Source: Saccharopolyspora sp. NFXS83 (GTDB taxonomy: Bacteria > Actinomycetota > Actinomycetes > Mycobacteriales > Pseudonocardiaceae). From it: 39,950 nucleotides of DNA. The position numbers and the translations under genes are program-made. The stretch spans positions 1-39,950 of the forward strand of contig NZ_JAPFGB010000042.1 of NCBI RefSeq assembly GCF_026241095.1, read 5' to 3'. The notes under the pieces were generated by a model, which did no database searches, was not told the DNA's origin, and saw nothing but the letters and a program-made list of their open reading frames with translations. This document shows positions 1 to 8,883 of this stretch, one piece after another; position 1 is the first letter of the stretch, and every line of letters starts with the position of its first letter.

Positions 1-497
1 GCCGCGGAGGTGATCTCCTTCTTGCCCGGCAGGGCGGGGAGCTGCACGTCCGGCTTGTGGAACTGGGCGGTGACGAACGGCAGGTGCACGGTGGCCTGCT
101 GCGGCGCGTTCGACGTGCTCGTCGACTGCCTGGTCGAGGTGCCGGAACCGCTGGATCCGCTGCTCTGGCGCGTCGTGCCGGTGCTCTGCCGGGTCGCGTT
201 GGTCTGGCGGGTGCTGCTCCGGCCGGCGGCGCTGCTGCGCCCACCCGTGCCGCGTCCCGCGCTGCCGGTGCTGCGTCCGCCGGTGCTCTGCTTGCCGGTG
301 CTGCGGGTCGAGCCGCCGCTCTGCGTGCTCGTGGTGCGGCGGGAGCCGCTGGTGCTCTGCCGCGTGGTGGTCTGGGAACCGGAGGTGCTGGTGCGCGAAC
401 CGGACCGGGAGGAGCCGGAGCCGCGCCCTTGGGCGCTGCTGCTGGACGTGCGCTTGCCGGAACCTGATTTCGTTCCGGAACTGGTTGCGCTGGTCAT
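1..497 (-). CDS. Ser/Thr-rich low-complexity protein, 3' end outside window
   Basis: The gene starts with ATG at 497 and runs off the left edge, so about 165 codons are visible. A strong ribosome site (GGGGAGGAA) lies just before the ATG. Roughly the first 125-130 residues are almost only Ser, Thr, Gly, Arg and Gln, with the short unit TRQS(S/T) recurring. The sequence then becomes ordinary, with a segment containing VHLPFVTAQFHKPDVQLP. There is no signal peptide or membrane segment in the visible part. The long open frames on the plus strand here are shadows of the repetitive codons. It lies 114 nt downstream of cbiX on the same strand and could be the last gene of the nitrate operon or a separate unit. 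I do not recognise the family. The N-terminus looks like a disordered tail in front of a folded domain that lies outside the window. Confidence 0.72.
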   Translation of the reverse strand, partial: MTSATSSGTKSGSGKRTSSSSAQGRGSGSSRSGSRTSTSGSQTTTRQSTSGSRRTTSTQSGGSTRSTGKQSTGGRSTGSAGRGTGGRSSAAGRSSTRQTNATRQSTGTTRQSSGSSGSGTSTRQSTSTSNAPQQATVHLPFVTAQFHKPDVQLPALPGKKEITSA

Positions 498-531
498 GAG
501 TTCCTCCCCGGTTGCGACGCACGGAAACGTC

Positions 532-548
532 CACCGTAAGCGACGGTG
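532..548 (-). terminator. Small hairpin between cbiX and the Ser/Thr-rich gene
   Basis: CACCGT-AAGCG-ACGGTG forms a perfect 6-bp stem with a 5-nt loop. It lies after the cbiX stop and before the start of the next minus-strand gene. It has no U tract, so it is only a weak terminator or attenuator candidate. Confidence 0.3.
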
Positions 549-611
549 AACAAGGTATGAGTCGAACGAAACCGAAGAACCCACGAACGAGTCAGGGCCG
601 TAGATCGGCAT

Positions 612-1334
612 TCACCTGGAGTGAGATTTCCTTGCCGCGGCGGAGGAAAACCGCGCGGTGAACGAGTCCGCGAGGCCCTCCCGGTACCGGCGCACGACGA
701 GGTCGACGACCCCGGGGTGCGCTCCGATGGGTTCGGCCACGGCCCGCACGGGGAGTCCGCTCAGCTTCCGGTGGAACAAGCCCGGAGCCAGCAGGTACGG
801 CGCGATGATCTGATCCGCCGCCGACGGCGCCGCGCACACCTGCGCGGTCAGCGGCGTCGCGGTGCTGACGTAGCTCGGCCGCAGCGCTCGGCCGCACCGC
901 AGGCCCAGCAGGCGGGCCGCCGCGCGCACGTCCGCCAGCGCGCGCGGATCCGAGGAGCCGGCCGCCGCGAACACCACCTCGGCCGCCGGATGCCACCCCG
1001 CCGCGGTGAGCCGGTCCAGCATCGCCGCCGCCAGCTCCGGCGCGGGACCGAGCGGCGCGGTGGTCGTGACGTCGCCGGAGCGCCCGGCGGCGGCGAGCTG
1101 CGCGGGCAGGTCGGTGCGCACGTGGTACCCGGCGGCCAGGAACGCCGGCACCGCGACGACCGGACCGTCGAGCTCGCGCAGCGCGTCGGCGAGGGTGGGG
1201 CCGATGACGTCGACGTAGGCGACGTGCACCGCGACGCCGGCCCGCTCGGCGACGGCGGCGGCGATCCGGTCGAGCACGCGCGGGCCAGCGGGATCGCGCG
1301 TGCCGTGCGCGGCCAGCAGCAGTGGGGCGGTCAT
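612..1334 (-). CDS. cbiX: CbiX-type sirohydrochlorin chelatase
   Basis: A 240-residue protein of the CbiX/SirB class II chelatase family, which inserts a divalent metal into sirohydrochlorin. Beside nirB the likely product is siroheme (iron). The N-terminal LLAAHGTRDPAG motif carries the metal-site His10, and GYHVRTDL holds the second conserved His. A second, diverged half contains FAAAGSSDPRA and LFHRKL, so this is a two-domain long form. The start ATG overlaps the nnaR stop as ATGA (1331-1334), so translation is probably coupled. It is the last gene of the overlapping nitrate operon. Cobalt chelation for cobalamin is possible for the family, but no cobalamin genes are nearby. Confidence 0.88.
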   Translation of the reverse strand: MTAPLLLAAHGTRDPAGPRVLDRIAAAVAERAGVAVHVAYVDVIGPTLADALRELDGPVVAVPAFLAAGYHVRTDLPAQLAAAGRSGDVTTTAPLGPAPELAAAMLDRLTAAGWHPAAEVVFAAAGSSDPRALADVRAAARLLGLRCGRALRPSYVSTATPLTAQVCAAPSAADQIIAPYLLAPGLFHRKLSGLPVRAVAEPIGAHPGVVDLVVRRYREGLADSFTARFSSAAARKSHSR

Positions 1335-2533
1335 TCGGGGACCGCGCAGCGCGGTGCGTCCCGCATCGGTTCCAGCGGCAGCCGGTAGCCGCGCTTGATC
1401 ACCGTCTGCACCAGCTCCGGCGCGCCGAGCGCGGAACGCAGCCGGGCCACGGCCTGCTCGACGGCGTGCTCGTCGACCGCCCGCGCCGAGCCACCGGCGG
1501 CGCAGCCGAGGGCGTCGGCGAGCTCCCGGCGGGGCACGACCCGGCCCGGTCGCGCCAGCAGCACCCGCAGCAGCGATTTCGCGTTCGGCGACAGCGGTCT
1601 GAGCTCGCCGTCCACCGCGGCGGCGTGCCCGCGCAGCTGCAGGGTGCGCCCGGCGACGGGCAGCGCCGGGTAGCGGCCCGGCAACGCCTCGCACAGCGCC
1701 CGCACCATCGCGCCGAGGCGGAACCGCTGCGGCAGCACCGCCGGTATCCCGAGGTCGGCCAGCGGTGCCCGGGTCACCGGACCCACGCAGGCCGACAGCA
1801 CCGGGCCGCGCAACGCCGCGAGCAGGTCGTCGCGGCGGCCCCGTTCGGTGGCGTGGCCGAGCAGCCCGGCGGCGGCCGGTGCGCTGGTGAACGTGACTGC
1901 GTCGACCTCGTGGGCGCACACCGCGTCGACCAGGTGCGCCAACGGCCCCGCGTCGGCAGGCGGACCCCACCGGTACACCGGGATCTCGATGACCTCCGCG
2001 CCCGCGCAGCGCAACGCCTCCACGAAGTCCGGCAGCGGCTGCCCGTGCAGCTGCACCGCGACCCGGACTCCTTCCAGCGGTGCGGTCAGCAGGTGTTCGA
2101 GCAGCTCACCGGAGGATTCCGAATCCGGCGACCACGCGTCGGCGAGCCCGGCCGCCCGCACCGCACCGCGCGCTTTGGGTCCGCGCGCGAGCAGCCGAGC
2201 GGAGCCGAGCGCGTCGAGCAGCGCACCGCCGAGACCCCAGCCGTCGGCCGCCTCGACCCAGCCGCGGAAGCCGATGCCGGTGGTCGCGACCACCACCGAC
2301 GGCGGATCGGCGATGCACTGCTCGGTCGCGGCGTGCAGCCGCGCGTCGTCGGCGACCGCGACGATGCGCAGCGCCGGTCCGCGCAGCACCCGCGCGCCGC
2401 GCCGTTCCAGCAGCGAGCTCAGCTCGTCGGCACGGCGCGCGGCGGTGACGCCGACGGTGAACCCGGCCAGCGGGGCCTCCCGGCCCGGCCGGGCGCCACC
2501 GGCGGGTGCGGGGAGGATCGGGTGCGTCGTCAC
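1331..2533 (-). CDS. nnaR: HemD (uroporphyrinogen-III synthase) fused to winged-helix DNA-binding domain, NnaR type
   Basis: A 400-residue fusion. Residues about 25-270 form a uroporphyrinogen-III synthase domain (FTVGVTAARRADEL near the start, ATTGIGFRGW, VTFTSAPAAAGLL). Residues about 300-390 form an OmpR-like winged helix (LSPNAKSLLRVLL, PRRELADALG, VARLRSALG, VIKRGYRL). This architecture matches NnaR of Streptomyces coelicolor and Rv0260c of M. tuberculosis; NnaR is known to control nitrate and nitrite assimilation together with GlnR. It starts at GTG 2533, overlapping the nirD stop as GTGA, and ends overlapping cbiX. Here the regulator is inside the operon it probably controls. Whether the synthase domain is active cannot be told from sequence. 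If it is, this enzyme also feeds siroheme synthesis. Confidence 0.9.
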   Translation of the reverse strand: MTTHPILPAPAGGARPGREAPLAGFTVGVTAARRADELSSLLERRGARVLRGPALRIVAVADDARLHAATEQCIADPPSVVVATTGIGFRGWVEAADGWGLGGALLDALGSARLLARGPKARGAVRAAGLADAWSPDSESSGELLEHLLTAPLEGVRVAVQLHGQPLPDFVEALRCAGAEVIEIPVYRWGPPADAGPLAHLVDAVCAHEVDAVTFTSAPAAAGLLGHATERGRRDDLLAALRGPVLSACVGPVTRAPLADLGIPAVLPQRFRLGAMVRALCEALPGRYPALPVAGRTLQLRGHAAAVDGELRPLSPNAKSLLRVLLARPGRVVPRRELADALGCAAGGSARAVDEHAVEQAVARLRSALGAPELVQTVIKRGYRLPLEPMRDAPRCAVPE

Positions 2534-2856
2534 GGAACGGCGATCTCCACCATCTCGTCGTGGCGCCGCACCGGGAAGGTCGGCAGCCGTGCGGCCGGGT
2601 CGTCCAGGCATTCGCCGGTGCGCAGCGAGAAGACCTGCTTGAGCATCGGCGAGGCAACGGTGGGTTCCCCGGCGCGGTCGCCGACGATGCCGCGGCTCAT
2701 CACGCCCGCCCCGCAGAACGGGTCGACGTTGCCGACGGCGTAGAGCTCGTCGTCGTGGGTGCGGAACAGCGCGACGGGTTCGGCCGCCAGCAGCGCGGGC
2801 ACGCCGCAGGCGGGTGCCAGCGCCGTCCACGGGCAGATCGGGAGCCAGGTGGTCAT
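2530..2856 (-). CDS. nirD: NADH-dependent nitrite reductase small subunit NirD
   Basis: A 108-residue protein, the usual size for NirD. It has the Rieske-like fold sequence pattern (LFRTHDDELYAVGNVDPF, then SPMLKQVFSLRTGECLDD) but lacks the Cys-X-His and Cys-X2-His cluster ligands, as is common for NirD of this type. It partners NirB in reducing nitrite to ammonium in the cytoplasm. The ATG start overlaps the nirB stop as ATGA (2853-2856), and its own stop overlaps the nnaR start, so it sits tightly coupled between the two. Confidence 0.93.
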   Translation of the reverse strand: MTTWLPICPWTALAPACGVPALLAAEPVALFRTHDDELYAVGNVDPFCGAGVMSRGIVGDRAGEPTVASPMLKQVFSLRTGECLDDPAARLPTFPVRRHDEMVEIAVP

Positions 2857-5378
2857 GCGAGTACCTCCTCGGAGTCGGGCCGGATCGACGGCATCGGCAG
2901 CACGACGGGGCCGGGCCGGGGCTGGCCGCGTTCGGCGACGAAGCTGATCGTCGGATCGGGCGCGTCGGGCGCGTTGACGAAGGACACGAAGCGGGACAGC
3001 TTCGCCGGATCGGCCAGCACCCCGGCCCACTCGTCGGCGTAACCGGCGACGTGATCGCGCATCGCGGCCTCGAGTTCGGCGGCGATGCCGAGGGAGTCCT
3101 CGACGACGACGTCGCGCACGTGCTCCAGCCCGCCGTCGAGGGATTCGATCCACGCCGCGGTGCGCTGCAACCGGTCGGCGGTGCGCACGTAGAACATCAG
3201 GAACCGGTCGACGAGCCGGATCAGCTGCTCGTCGTCGAGGTCGGCGGCGAGCAGTTCGGCGTGGCGCGGGGTGAAGCCGCCGTTGCCGCCGACGTAGAGG
3301 TTCCAGCCGCGTTCGGTGGCGATGACGCCGAAGTCCTTCGAGCGCGCCTCGGCGCATTCCCGCGCGCACCCCGACACCCCGGACTTGAGCTTGTGCGGTG
3401 CCCGCAGGCCGCGGTAGCGCAGTTCGAGCCGGATGGCCATCGCCACCGAGTCCTGCACGCCGTAGCGGCACCAGTCGGTGCCCACGCAGGACTTCACGGT
3501 GCGCAGCGCTTTGCCGTAGGCGTGCCCGGATTCGAACCCGGCGTCGACGAGCCGCCGCCAGATCAGCGGGAGCTGCTCCACGCGGGCGCCGAACAGGTCG
3601 ATGCGCTGCCCACCGGTGATCTTCGTGTAGAGCTCGAAGTCGCGGGCGACCTCACCGAGCACGATGAGCTTGTCCGGGGTGATCTCCCCGCCCGGCACTC
3701 GCGGCACCACCGAGTACGTCCCGTTGCGCTGCATGTTGGCCAGGAACCGGTCGTTGGTGTCCTGCAGCCCGGCCTGCTCCCCGTCGAGGATGTGGCCGCG
3801 CCCGAGGCTGGCGAGGATCGAGGCGACGGCCGGTTTGCAGATGTCGCAGCCCAGCCCCCGCCCGTGCTTGCCGATCAGTTCGGAGAAGGTGGCGACCCCC
3901 GTCGCTCGGATGATCTCGAACAGCTCGGAGCGGGACTGCCCGAAGTGCTCGCACAGCGCGTGGGAAGGGGCGACGCCGCACTCGCCGAGCAGCGTCTTGA
4001 GCATCGGCACGCACGAGCCGCAGCTGGTCCCGGCCTTGGTGCAGGCCTTGACGCCCGCCACGTCGGACAGCGCCTCGCCGGTGATCGCGCCGGTGATGTC
4101 CTCCTTGGACACGTTGTTGCAGGAGCACACGATCGCGTCGGCGGGCAGCGCGCCCGCGTCCGGTCCGGTCCCGGCGGGCAGCAGCATCCGCTCGGGCGGT
4201 GCGGGGAGTTCCCGTCCGACGAAGGGCCGCAGCGTCGCGTACGCGCTCGCGTCGCCGACGAGCACTCCGCCGAGCAGCACCCGCGCGTCGTCGCTGAGTA
4301 CCAGCTTCGCGTAGGTGCCGGCGGCGTTGTTCGCGTAGACGACGTCCAGCGCGCCGTCGGCGGTGCCGTGCGCGTCGCCGAAGCTGGCCACGTCGACCCC
4401 GAGCAGCTTCAGCTTGGTGGACGTGTCGGGCTCGGGGAAGGCGGCACCGTCGAGGTCCAGCAGTTGCCGCACGACTACGTCGGCCATCGCGTAGCCGGGC
4501 GCGACCAGCCCGAAGCAGCGGCCGTGGACCGCGGCGCACTCGCCGACCGCCCAGATGCGCTCGTCGGAAGTGCGGCATCGGTCGTCGACGAGGACGCCGC
4601 CGCGTTCGGCGCGCGCCAGCCCGGCCGGTTCGGCGAGCTCGTCGCGCGGACGGACCCCGGCGGAGAACACCACCAGCTCCGTCTCGACGGTGCTGCCGTC
4701 GCCGAGCTCCACCCCGGCTACCCGCCCGTCCGGCCCGGCGACGATCGAGTCCGTGGCCGTGCCGCAGTGCAGCGCGAGCCCGAGATCACCGACCAGCCCC
4801 GCCAGCACTCGTCCGCCGCCGTCGTCGACCTGCAACGGCATCAGCCGCGGCGCCATCTCCACCACGTGCGGGCGCATCCCCAGCAGCCGTAAGGCGTTCG
4901 CCGCCTCCAGTCCGAGCAGCCCACCGCCGATCACCACGCCCGGGGCGCCGGCGACGGCCGCTTCGCGGATGCCGTCGAGGTCGTCGAGCGTGCGGTAGAC
5001 GTGGCAGCCGTCGAGGTCGTGACCGGGCACCGGCGGCACGAACGGCCGGGAACCGGTCGCCAGCACCAGCGCGTCGTAGCCCAGTTCGGTGCCGTCGGTG
5101 GTGAGCACGGTCCGCGTGGCGCGGTCGATGCGCGCGGCGCCGCAGCCCAGCCGCAGCCGCACCATCGGATCGGCCAGGAACGCGGTGCCGGCCAGGCTCA
5201 GGTCCGCGGCGGTCTTGCCGTCCAAGTAGGACGACAGGCCGACCCGGTCGTAGGCCGGGCGGACCTCCTCGGCGAGGATCTCCACCCGCCACTCGTCCGC
5301 GTCGTCGCGCGCGCGGAGGTCCTCGACCAGTCGGTGACCGACCATCCCGTGGCCGATCACGACAAGGGTGCGGGTCAT
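2853..5378 (-). CDS. nirB: NADH-dependent nitrite reductase large subunit NirB
   Basis: An 841-residue protein, close to the 847 of E. coli NirB. Domain order: FAD/NAD(P)-binding pyridine nucleotide-disulfide oxidoreductase (VVIGHGMVGHRL at the N-terminus, VVIGGGLLGLEAA for NAD binding), a BFD-like [2Fe-2S] domain from about residue 416 (CSCNN, then CTKAGTSCGSC), and a C-terminal sulfite/nitrite reductase domain with the siroheme/[4Fe-4S] cysteines in CVGTDWC (about 633) and SGCAREC (about 673). It catalyses the six-electron reduction of nitrite to ammonium. The start ATG overlaps the upstream reductase gene's stop (5375-5378). The longer open frame upstream in this phase is a shadow of that gene. 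Siroheme is likely supplied by the two genes downstream of nirD. Confidence 0.96.
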   Translation of the reverse strand: MTRTLVVIGHGMVGHRLVEDLRARDDADEWRVEILAEEVRPAYDRVGLSSYLDGKTAADLSLAGTAFLADPMVRLRLGCGAARIDRATRTVLTTDGTELGYDALVLATGSRPFVPPVPGHDLDGCHVYRTLDDLDGIREAAVAGAPGVVIGGGLLGLEAANALRLLGMRPHVVEMAPRLMPLQVDDGGGRVLAGLVGDLGLALHCGTATDSIVAGPDGRVAGVELGDGSTVETELVVFSAGVRPRDELAEPAGLARAERGGVLVDDRCRTSDERIWAVGECAAVHGRCFGLVAPGYAMADVVVRQLLDLDGAAFPEPDTSTKLKLLGVDVASFGDAHGTADGALDVVYANNAAGTYAKLVLSDDARVLLGGVLVGDASAYATLRPFVGRELPAPPERMLLPAGTGPDAGALPADAIVCSCNNVSKEDITGAITGEALSDVAGVKACTKAGTSCGSCVPMLKTLLGECGVAPSHALCEHFGQSRSELFEIIRATGVATFSELIGKHGRGLGCDICKPAVASILASLGRGHILDGEQAGLQDTNDRFLANMQRNGTYSVVPRVPGGEITPDKLIVLGEVARDFELYTKITGGQRIDLFGARVEQLPLIWRRLVDAGFESGHAYGKALRTVKSCVGTDWCRYGVQDSVAMAIRLELRYRGLRAPHKLKSGVSGCARECAEARSKDFGVIATERGWNLYVGGNGGFTPRHAELLAADLDDEQLIRLVDRFLMFYVRTADRLQRTAAWIESLDGGLEHVRDVVVEDSLGIAAELEAAMRDHVAGYADEWAGVLADPAKLSRFVSFVNAPDAPDPTISFVAERGQPRPGPVVLPMPSIRPDSEEVLA

Positions 5379-6772
5379 GCGGCTCCCTCCTGTTCGGTCG
5401 TGATGTCGTCCCCGGTGCTCAACGCGGCGCACAGGCCGCGCACCTCGTCGGCGCAGCCGCCGCAGCCGGTGGTGGCGCGAGTCGTCCTCGCCAGTCCGCC
5501 GACATCGCGTGCACCGCGGTGCCAGGCGCGCACCAGGGTCGTCTTGGTGACGTTGTTGCAGCGGCAGACGACGGTGTCGCCGGAATCCGCGGCGGGGGAG
5601 CCGCCCAGCAGCATCCCGAGGCGGTCCGCGGGCAGCGGCAGGTCCCGGTCGTGCAGCTGCGCGACGGTCGCCGTGGCCTGCGGGAAACCGATCAGCACGG
5701 CACCGGCGACGCGTTCCGCGCGGACCGCGAGCTTCGCGTACCGCCCCTGCCCCGGATCGGACAAGGTCACCAGCTCCACGCCGGGATCGGTGCCGTCGAG
5801 CAGGTCCGACGCCCCGATCGAGGCCAGTTCGATGCCGCGCGCCTTGAGCCGGGTGACCGCGCCGATACCCCGATACCGGGCGGTGCCGCCGGTGAGTCGC
5901 CGAGCCAGCACCTCCGCCTGCTCCCACGCGGGAGCGATCAGCCCCGGAACCCGTCCGTCGTGCTCGGCGCAGTCGCCGAGCGCGTGGACGTGCGGGTCGG
6001 AGGTGGTGAGGTGGTCGTCGACCAGGACGCCCCGCCCGACCGCGAGCCCGGCGCCGGCGGCGAGCCCCGTTTCCGGCGTCACCCCGGTGCACAGCACGAG
6101 CGCGTCCGCGGCGAGCGCCTCCCCGTCGTCGAGGACGAGCTCGCCCGGCCGGTACCGCGCGGCCCGCCTGCCGAACCGGGTGCGCAACCCCGCGCCGCGC
6201 AGGTGATCGCCCAGCAGGGCCCCGCCCGCCGCGTCGAGCCGGTGGTCCATCGGATGCTCCCGCGGGTGCACGAGCGCCACGTCCAGGCCTCGTCCGTGCA
6301 GCCCGCGCGCCGTCTCCACGCCGAGCACCCCGCCGCCGAGCACCACCACGTCCCGCGCGCCGCCGGCCAGGCGGGCGCAGTCGTCGAGGGTGCGCAGCGG
6401 TGTGACGCCCGCGGCCAGCGCACCGTCCGCGCCGCGCACACCGGGCACGTCGGGCACGGTCGCCCGCGCGCCGGTGGCGAGCACGAGTTCGTCGTAGCGG
6501 TGCACCACGCCCGCATCGGTGTGCACCAGCCGCCGGGCGCGGTCGACGGCGGTGGCGGTGACGCCCAGCCGCACCTCCGCTCGCGAGCCCGGCAGCGTCA
6601 CCGACGCCGCGGACAGCGTCCCGTCGAGCACCGAGGCCAGCAGCACCCGGTTGTAGGCGGGCCGGTCCTCGGCGCCCAGCACCGTGATCGGCCCGTCGTG
6701 GCCGTGCTGCCGGAGCCGTTCCACGAGCCGGTGCGCGGCCGGACCGTTGCCGATGATCAGCACGTGGCTCAC
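5375..6772 (-). CDS. NAD(P)H/FAD electron-transfer subunit of assimilatory nitrate reductase, NasB-like
   Basis: A 465-residue flavoprotein starting at GTG 6772, which overlaps the nasA stop as GTGA. It has an FAD-binding motif at the N-terminus (LIIGNGPAAHRL), an NAD(P)-binding motif (VVVLGGGVLGVETA), a conserved ALGDCAEH segment, and a C-terminal BFD-like [2Fe-2S] domain with VCRCNN (about residue 402) and TTGCGGC (about 437). It resembles the N-terminal half of NirB, but it lacks a nitrite reductase domain. By position and by analogy with Bacillus NasB it passes electrons from NAD(P)H to the molybdenum subunit NasA. It could also be described as a NirB-like reductase, so I leave the symbol empty. 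Confidence 0.86.
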   Translation of the reverse strand: MSHVLIIGNGPAAHRLVERLRQHGHDGPITVLGAEDRPAYNRVLLASVLDGTLSAASVTLPGSRAEVRLGVTATAVDRARRLVHTDAGVVHRYDELVLATGARATVPDVPGVRGADGALAAGVTPLRTLDDCARLAGGARDVVVLGGGVLGVETARGLHGRGLDVALVHPREHPMDHRLDAAGGALLGDHLRGAGLRTRFGRRAARYRPGELVLDDGEALAADALVLCTGVTPETGLAAGAGLAVGRGVLVDDHLTTSDPHVHALGDCAEHDGRVPGLIAPAWEQAEVLARRLTGGTARYRGIGAVTRLKARGIELASIGASDLLDGTDPGVELVTLSDPGQGRYAKLAVRAERVAGAVLIGFPQATATVAQLHDRDLPLPADRLGMLLGGSPAADSGDTVVCRCNNVTKTTLVRAWHRGARDVGGLARTTRATTGCGGCADEVRGLCAALSTGDDITTEQEGAA

Positions 6773-8883
6773 GCGACCACCTCCTCGGCGCCACCGGCGA
6801 CGGCCGTGGTCTCCGGTGGGGCCGGCGCGATGCGGGCGGCGGCGACCTTGAACTCCGGCATCCGGCTGCGCGGATCCAACGCCGGGTTGGTGAGCAGGTT
6901 CGCCCGGCCGTCGCCGGAGAAGTGGAACGGCAGGAACACGGTGTCGGTGCGCATCGACGCCACCAACCGCACGCGCGCCACCGTCCCGCCGCGCGCGGAG
7001 CTCACCACCGCCCGCGCCCCGTCGACGAGGCCCGCACGGGCGGCCGTGTCCGGGTGCACCTCGACGAACATCTCCGGCGCGGCCTCGGCCAACTCGCGCA
7101 CGCGGCGGGTCTGCGCGCCCGACTGGTAGTGGGCCAGCACCCGGCCGGTGGTGGCGTGCAGCGGGAAATCCGCGCTCACCTGCTCGGCGGCCTCGCGGTG
7201 CTCGACCTCCGCGAACCGCGCGCGGCCGTCGGGGTGGGCGAAACCGTCCAGGAACAGCCGCGGCGTGCCCGGGTGGTCGCCGCCGTCCCCGGCGGGGCAC
7301 GGCCAGTGCAGCGCCTCCCCGGCGTCGAGGCGGTCGTAGTCGATGCCCGAGTAGTCGGCCTTGCCGCCCGCCGAGGCGCGCCGCAACTCCTCGAAGACCT
7401 CGCGCGGCGAGGTGGGGTAGCGGTGCCCGGGTTCGCCGAGCCGCCGCGCCAAGCCGTGCAGCACCTCCAGGTCGCTGCGCGCGTGGCCGGGCGGGGTGCG
7501 CAACCGGCGGCGGCGCAGGACGCGGCCTTCGAGGTTGGTCATGGTGCCGTCCTCCTCGGCCCACTGCGTCACCGGCAGCACCACGTCCGCGATCCGCGCG
7601 GTCTCCGAGGGCACGAAGTCGGCCACCACCAGGAGATCCAGCGCGGCCAGCCGCTCCGCGACATGCCCGGCGTGCGGCGCCGAGACCACCGGGTTCGAGC
7701 CGAACACCAGCAGCCCGCGCGGACCGCCCGTGGTCCCCAGCGAATCCAGCAGCTCGTAGGCGCTGCGCCCCGGCCCGGGCAGGTCGGCGGCGGGGACTCC
7801 CCACACCGAGGCCACGTGCTCCCGCGCCGCCGGGTCGGTGATCGCGCGGTAGCCCGGCAGCTGGTCGGCCTTCTGCCCGTGCTCGCGACCGCCTTGGCCG
7901 TTGCCCTGCCCGGTCAGGCAGCCGTAGCCGCCGCCGTCGCGGCCCGGAAGTCCCAGCGCCAGCGCCAGGTTGATGAACCCGGCGACGGTGTCCGCGCCCT
8001 TCGAGTGCTGCTCGGCCCCGCGCCCGGTGAGCACGTAGGCCCGCTCGGATCGCGCGAGCATCCGCACCGCCGCCCGCTGCGACTCGGCGGGCACCCCGGT
8101 GACCCGCTCCACCCGCTCCGGCCACCAGCTCATCGCCCGCTGCCACGCCGCGTCGAACCCGCTGGTGCGCTCCTGGATGTAGCCGGTGTCGGCCCACCCG
8201 TCGACCACCGCGATGTGCAGCAGGCCCAGCACCAGCGCCAGGTCCGTGCCCGGCGTCGGCTGCAGGTGCAGCGCCGCGCGCTCGGCGGTCGCGCTGCGCC
8301 GCGGGTCGATCACGATCAGCTCCGGGCGGGTGAGGTGCCGCAGCAGCGGCGGCATCGTCTCGGCCACGTTCGCCCCCGCCAGCAGCACCACGTCGGCGGT
8401 GCCCAGATCGGTGACCGGGAAGGGCAGCCCGCGGTCCAGCCCGAAGGCCGCGGTCCCGGCCGCGGCGGCCGAGGACATGCAGAACCGGCCGTTGTAGTCG
8501 ATCTGGCCGGTGCCGAGCGCGACCCGCGCGAACTTGCCCAGCAGGTAGGCCTTCTCGTTGGTCAGGCCCCCGCCGCCGAACACGCCCACCGCGTCCGCGC
8601 CGTGCTCGGAGCGGATGCGGCGGATCCCGTCGGCGACCGTGCGCAGCGCGGTGTCCCAGTCCACGGCCACCAGCTCCCCGTCACGGCGCACCAGGGGAGT
8701 CAGCAGCCGATCGGAGGCGTCCAGGACCGACGGCGCGGTCCAGCCCTTCTGGCACAACCCGCCCCGGTTCACCGGGAAGTCCGTCGGCGCCACCACCACG
8801 CCCGCGCGTTCCTCGGTCAGCCGGGTTCCGCACTGCAGCGCGCAGTAGGGGCAGTGAGTGGCGACGGTGCGCGGCTCAGGCAC
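6769..8883 (-). CDS. nasA: Assimilatory nitrate reductase catalytic subunit (molybdopterin)
   Basis: A 704-residue cytoplasmic molybdopterin oxidoreductase that reduces nitrate to nitrite. The N-terminal [4Fe-4S] ligands are Cys11, Cys14, Cys18 (CPYCALQC) and Cys44 (GGLCQKGW). The molybdopterin regions follow (NGRFCMSSAAAA, VIDPRRSATAERA, TGQGNGQGGREHGQK, LVFGSNPVVSAPH), and the C-terminal dinucleotide-binding domain has TGRVLAHYQSGAQTRR and FLPFHFSGDGRANLL. It has no C-terminal [2Fe-2S] extension, because that cluster is in the separate gene downstream. The start is GTG 8883, inside the end of narK (8-nt overlap). It could also be called narB. Confidence 0.94.
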   Translation of the reverse strand: MPEPRTVATHCPYCALQCGTRLTEERAGVVVAPTDFPVNRGGLCQKGWTAPSVLDASDRLLTPLVRRDGELVAVDWDTALRTVADGIRRIRSEHGADAVGVFGGGGLTNEKAYLLGKFARVALGTGQIDYNGRFCMSSAAAAGTAAFGLDRGLPFPVTDLGTADVVLLAGANVAETMPPLLRHLTRPELIVIDPRRSATAERAALHLQPTPGTDLALVLGLLHIAVVDGWADTGYIQERTSGFDAAWQRAMSWWPERVERVTGVPAESQRAAVRMLARSERAYVLTGRGAEQHSKGADTVAGFINLALALGLPGRDGGGYGCLTGQGNGQGGREHGQKADQLPGYRAITDPAAREHVASVWGVPAADLPGPGRSAYELLDSLGTTGGPRGLLVFGSNPVVSAPHAGHVAERLAALDLLVVADFVPSETARIADVVLPVTQWAEEDGTMTNLEGRVLRRRRLRTPPGHARSDLEVLHGLARRLGEPGHRYPTSPREVFEELRRASAGGKADYSGIDYDRLDAGEALHWPCPAGDGGDHPGTPRLFLDGFAHPDGRARFAEVEHREAAEQVSADFPLHATTGRVLAHYQSGAQTRRVRELAEAAPEMFVEVHPDTAARAGLVDGARAVVSSARGGTVARVRLVASMRTDTVFLPFHFSGDGRANLLTNPALDPRSRMPEFKVAAARIAPAPPETTAVAGGAEEVVA

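Noticed and set aside
10-549. Open frames on the plus strand across the Ser/Thr-rich region
   Set aside because: They mirror a minus-strand gene with a strong ribosome site. The plus-strand products are low-complexity Leu/Val/Pro or Ala/Gly sequences with no family features.
5379-6794. Very long minus-strand frame extending NirB upstream to about 1300 residues
   Set aside because: The extension is an Arg-rich shadow of the neighbouring flavoprotein gene. NirB proper starts at ATG 5378 and has the right family length.
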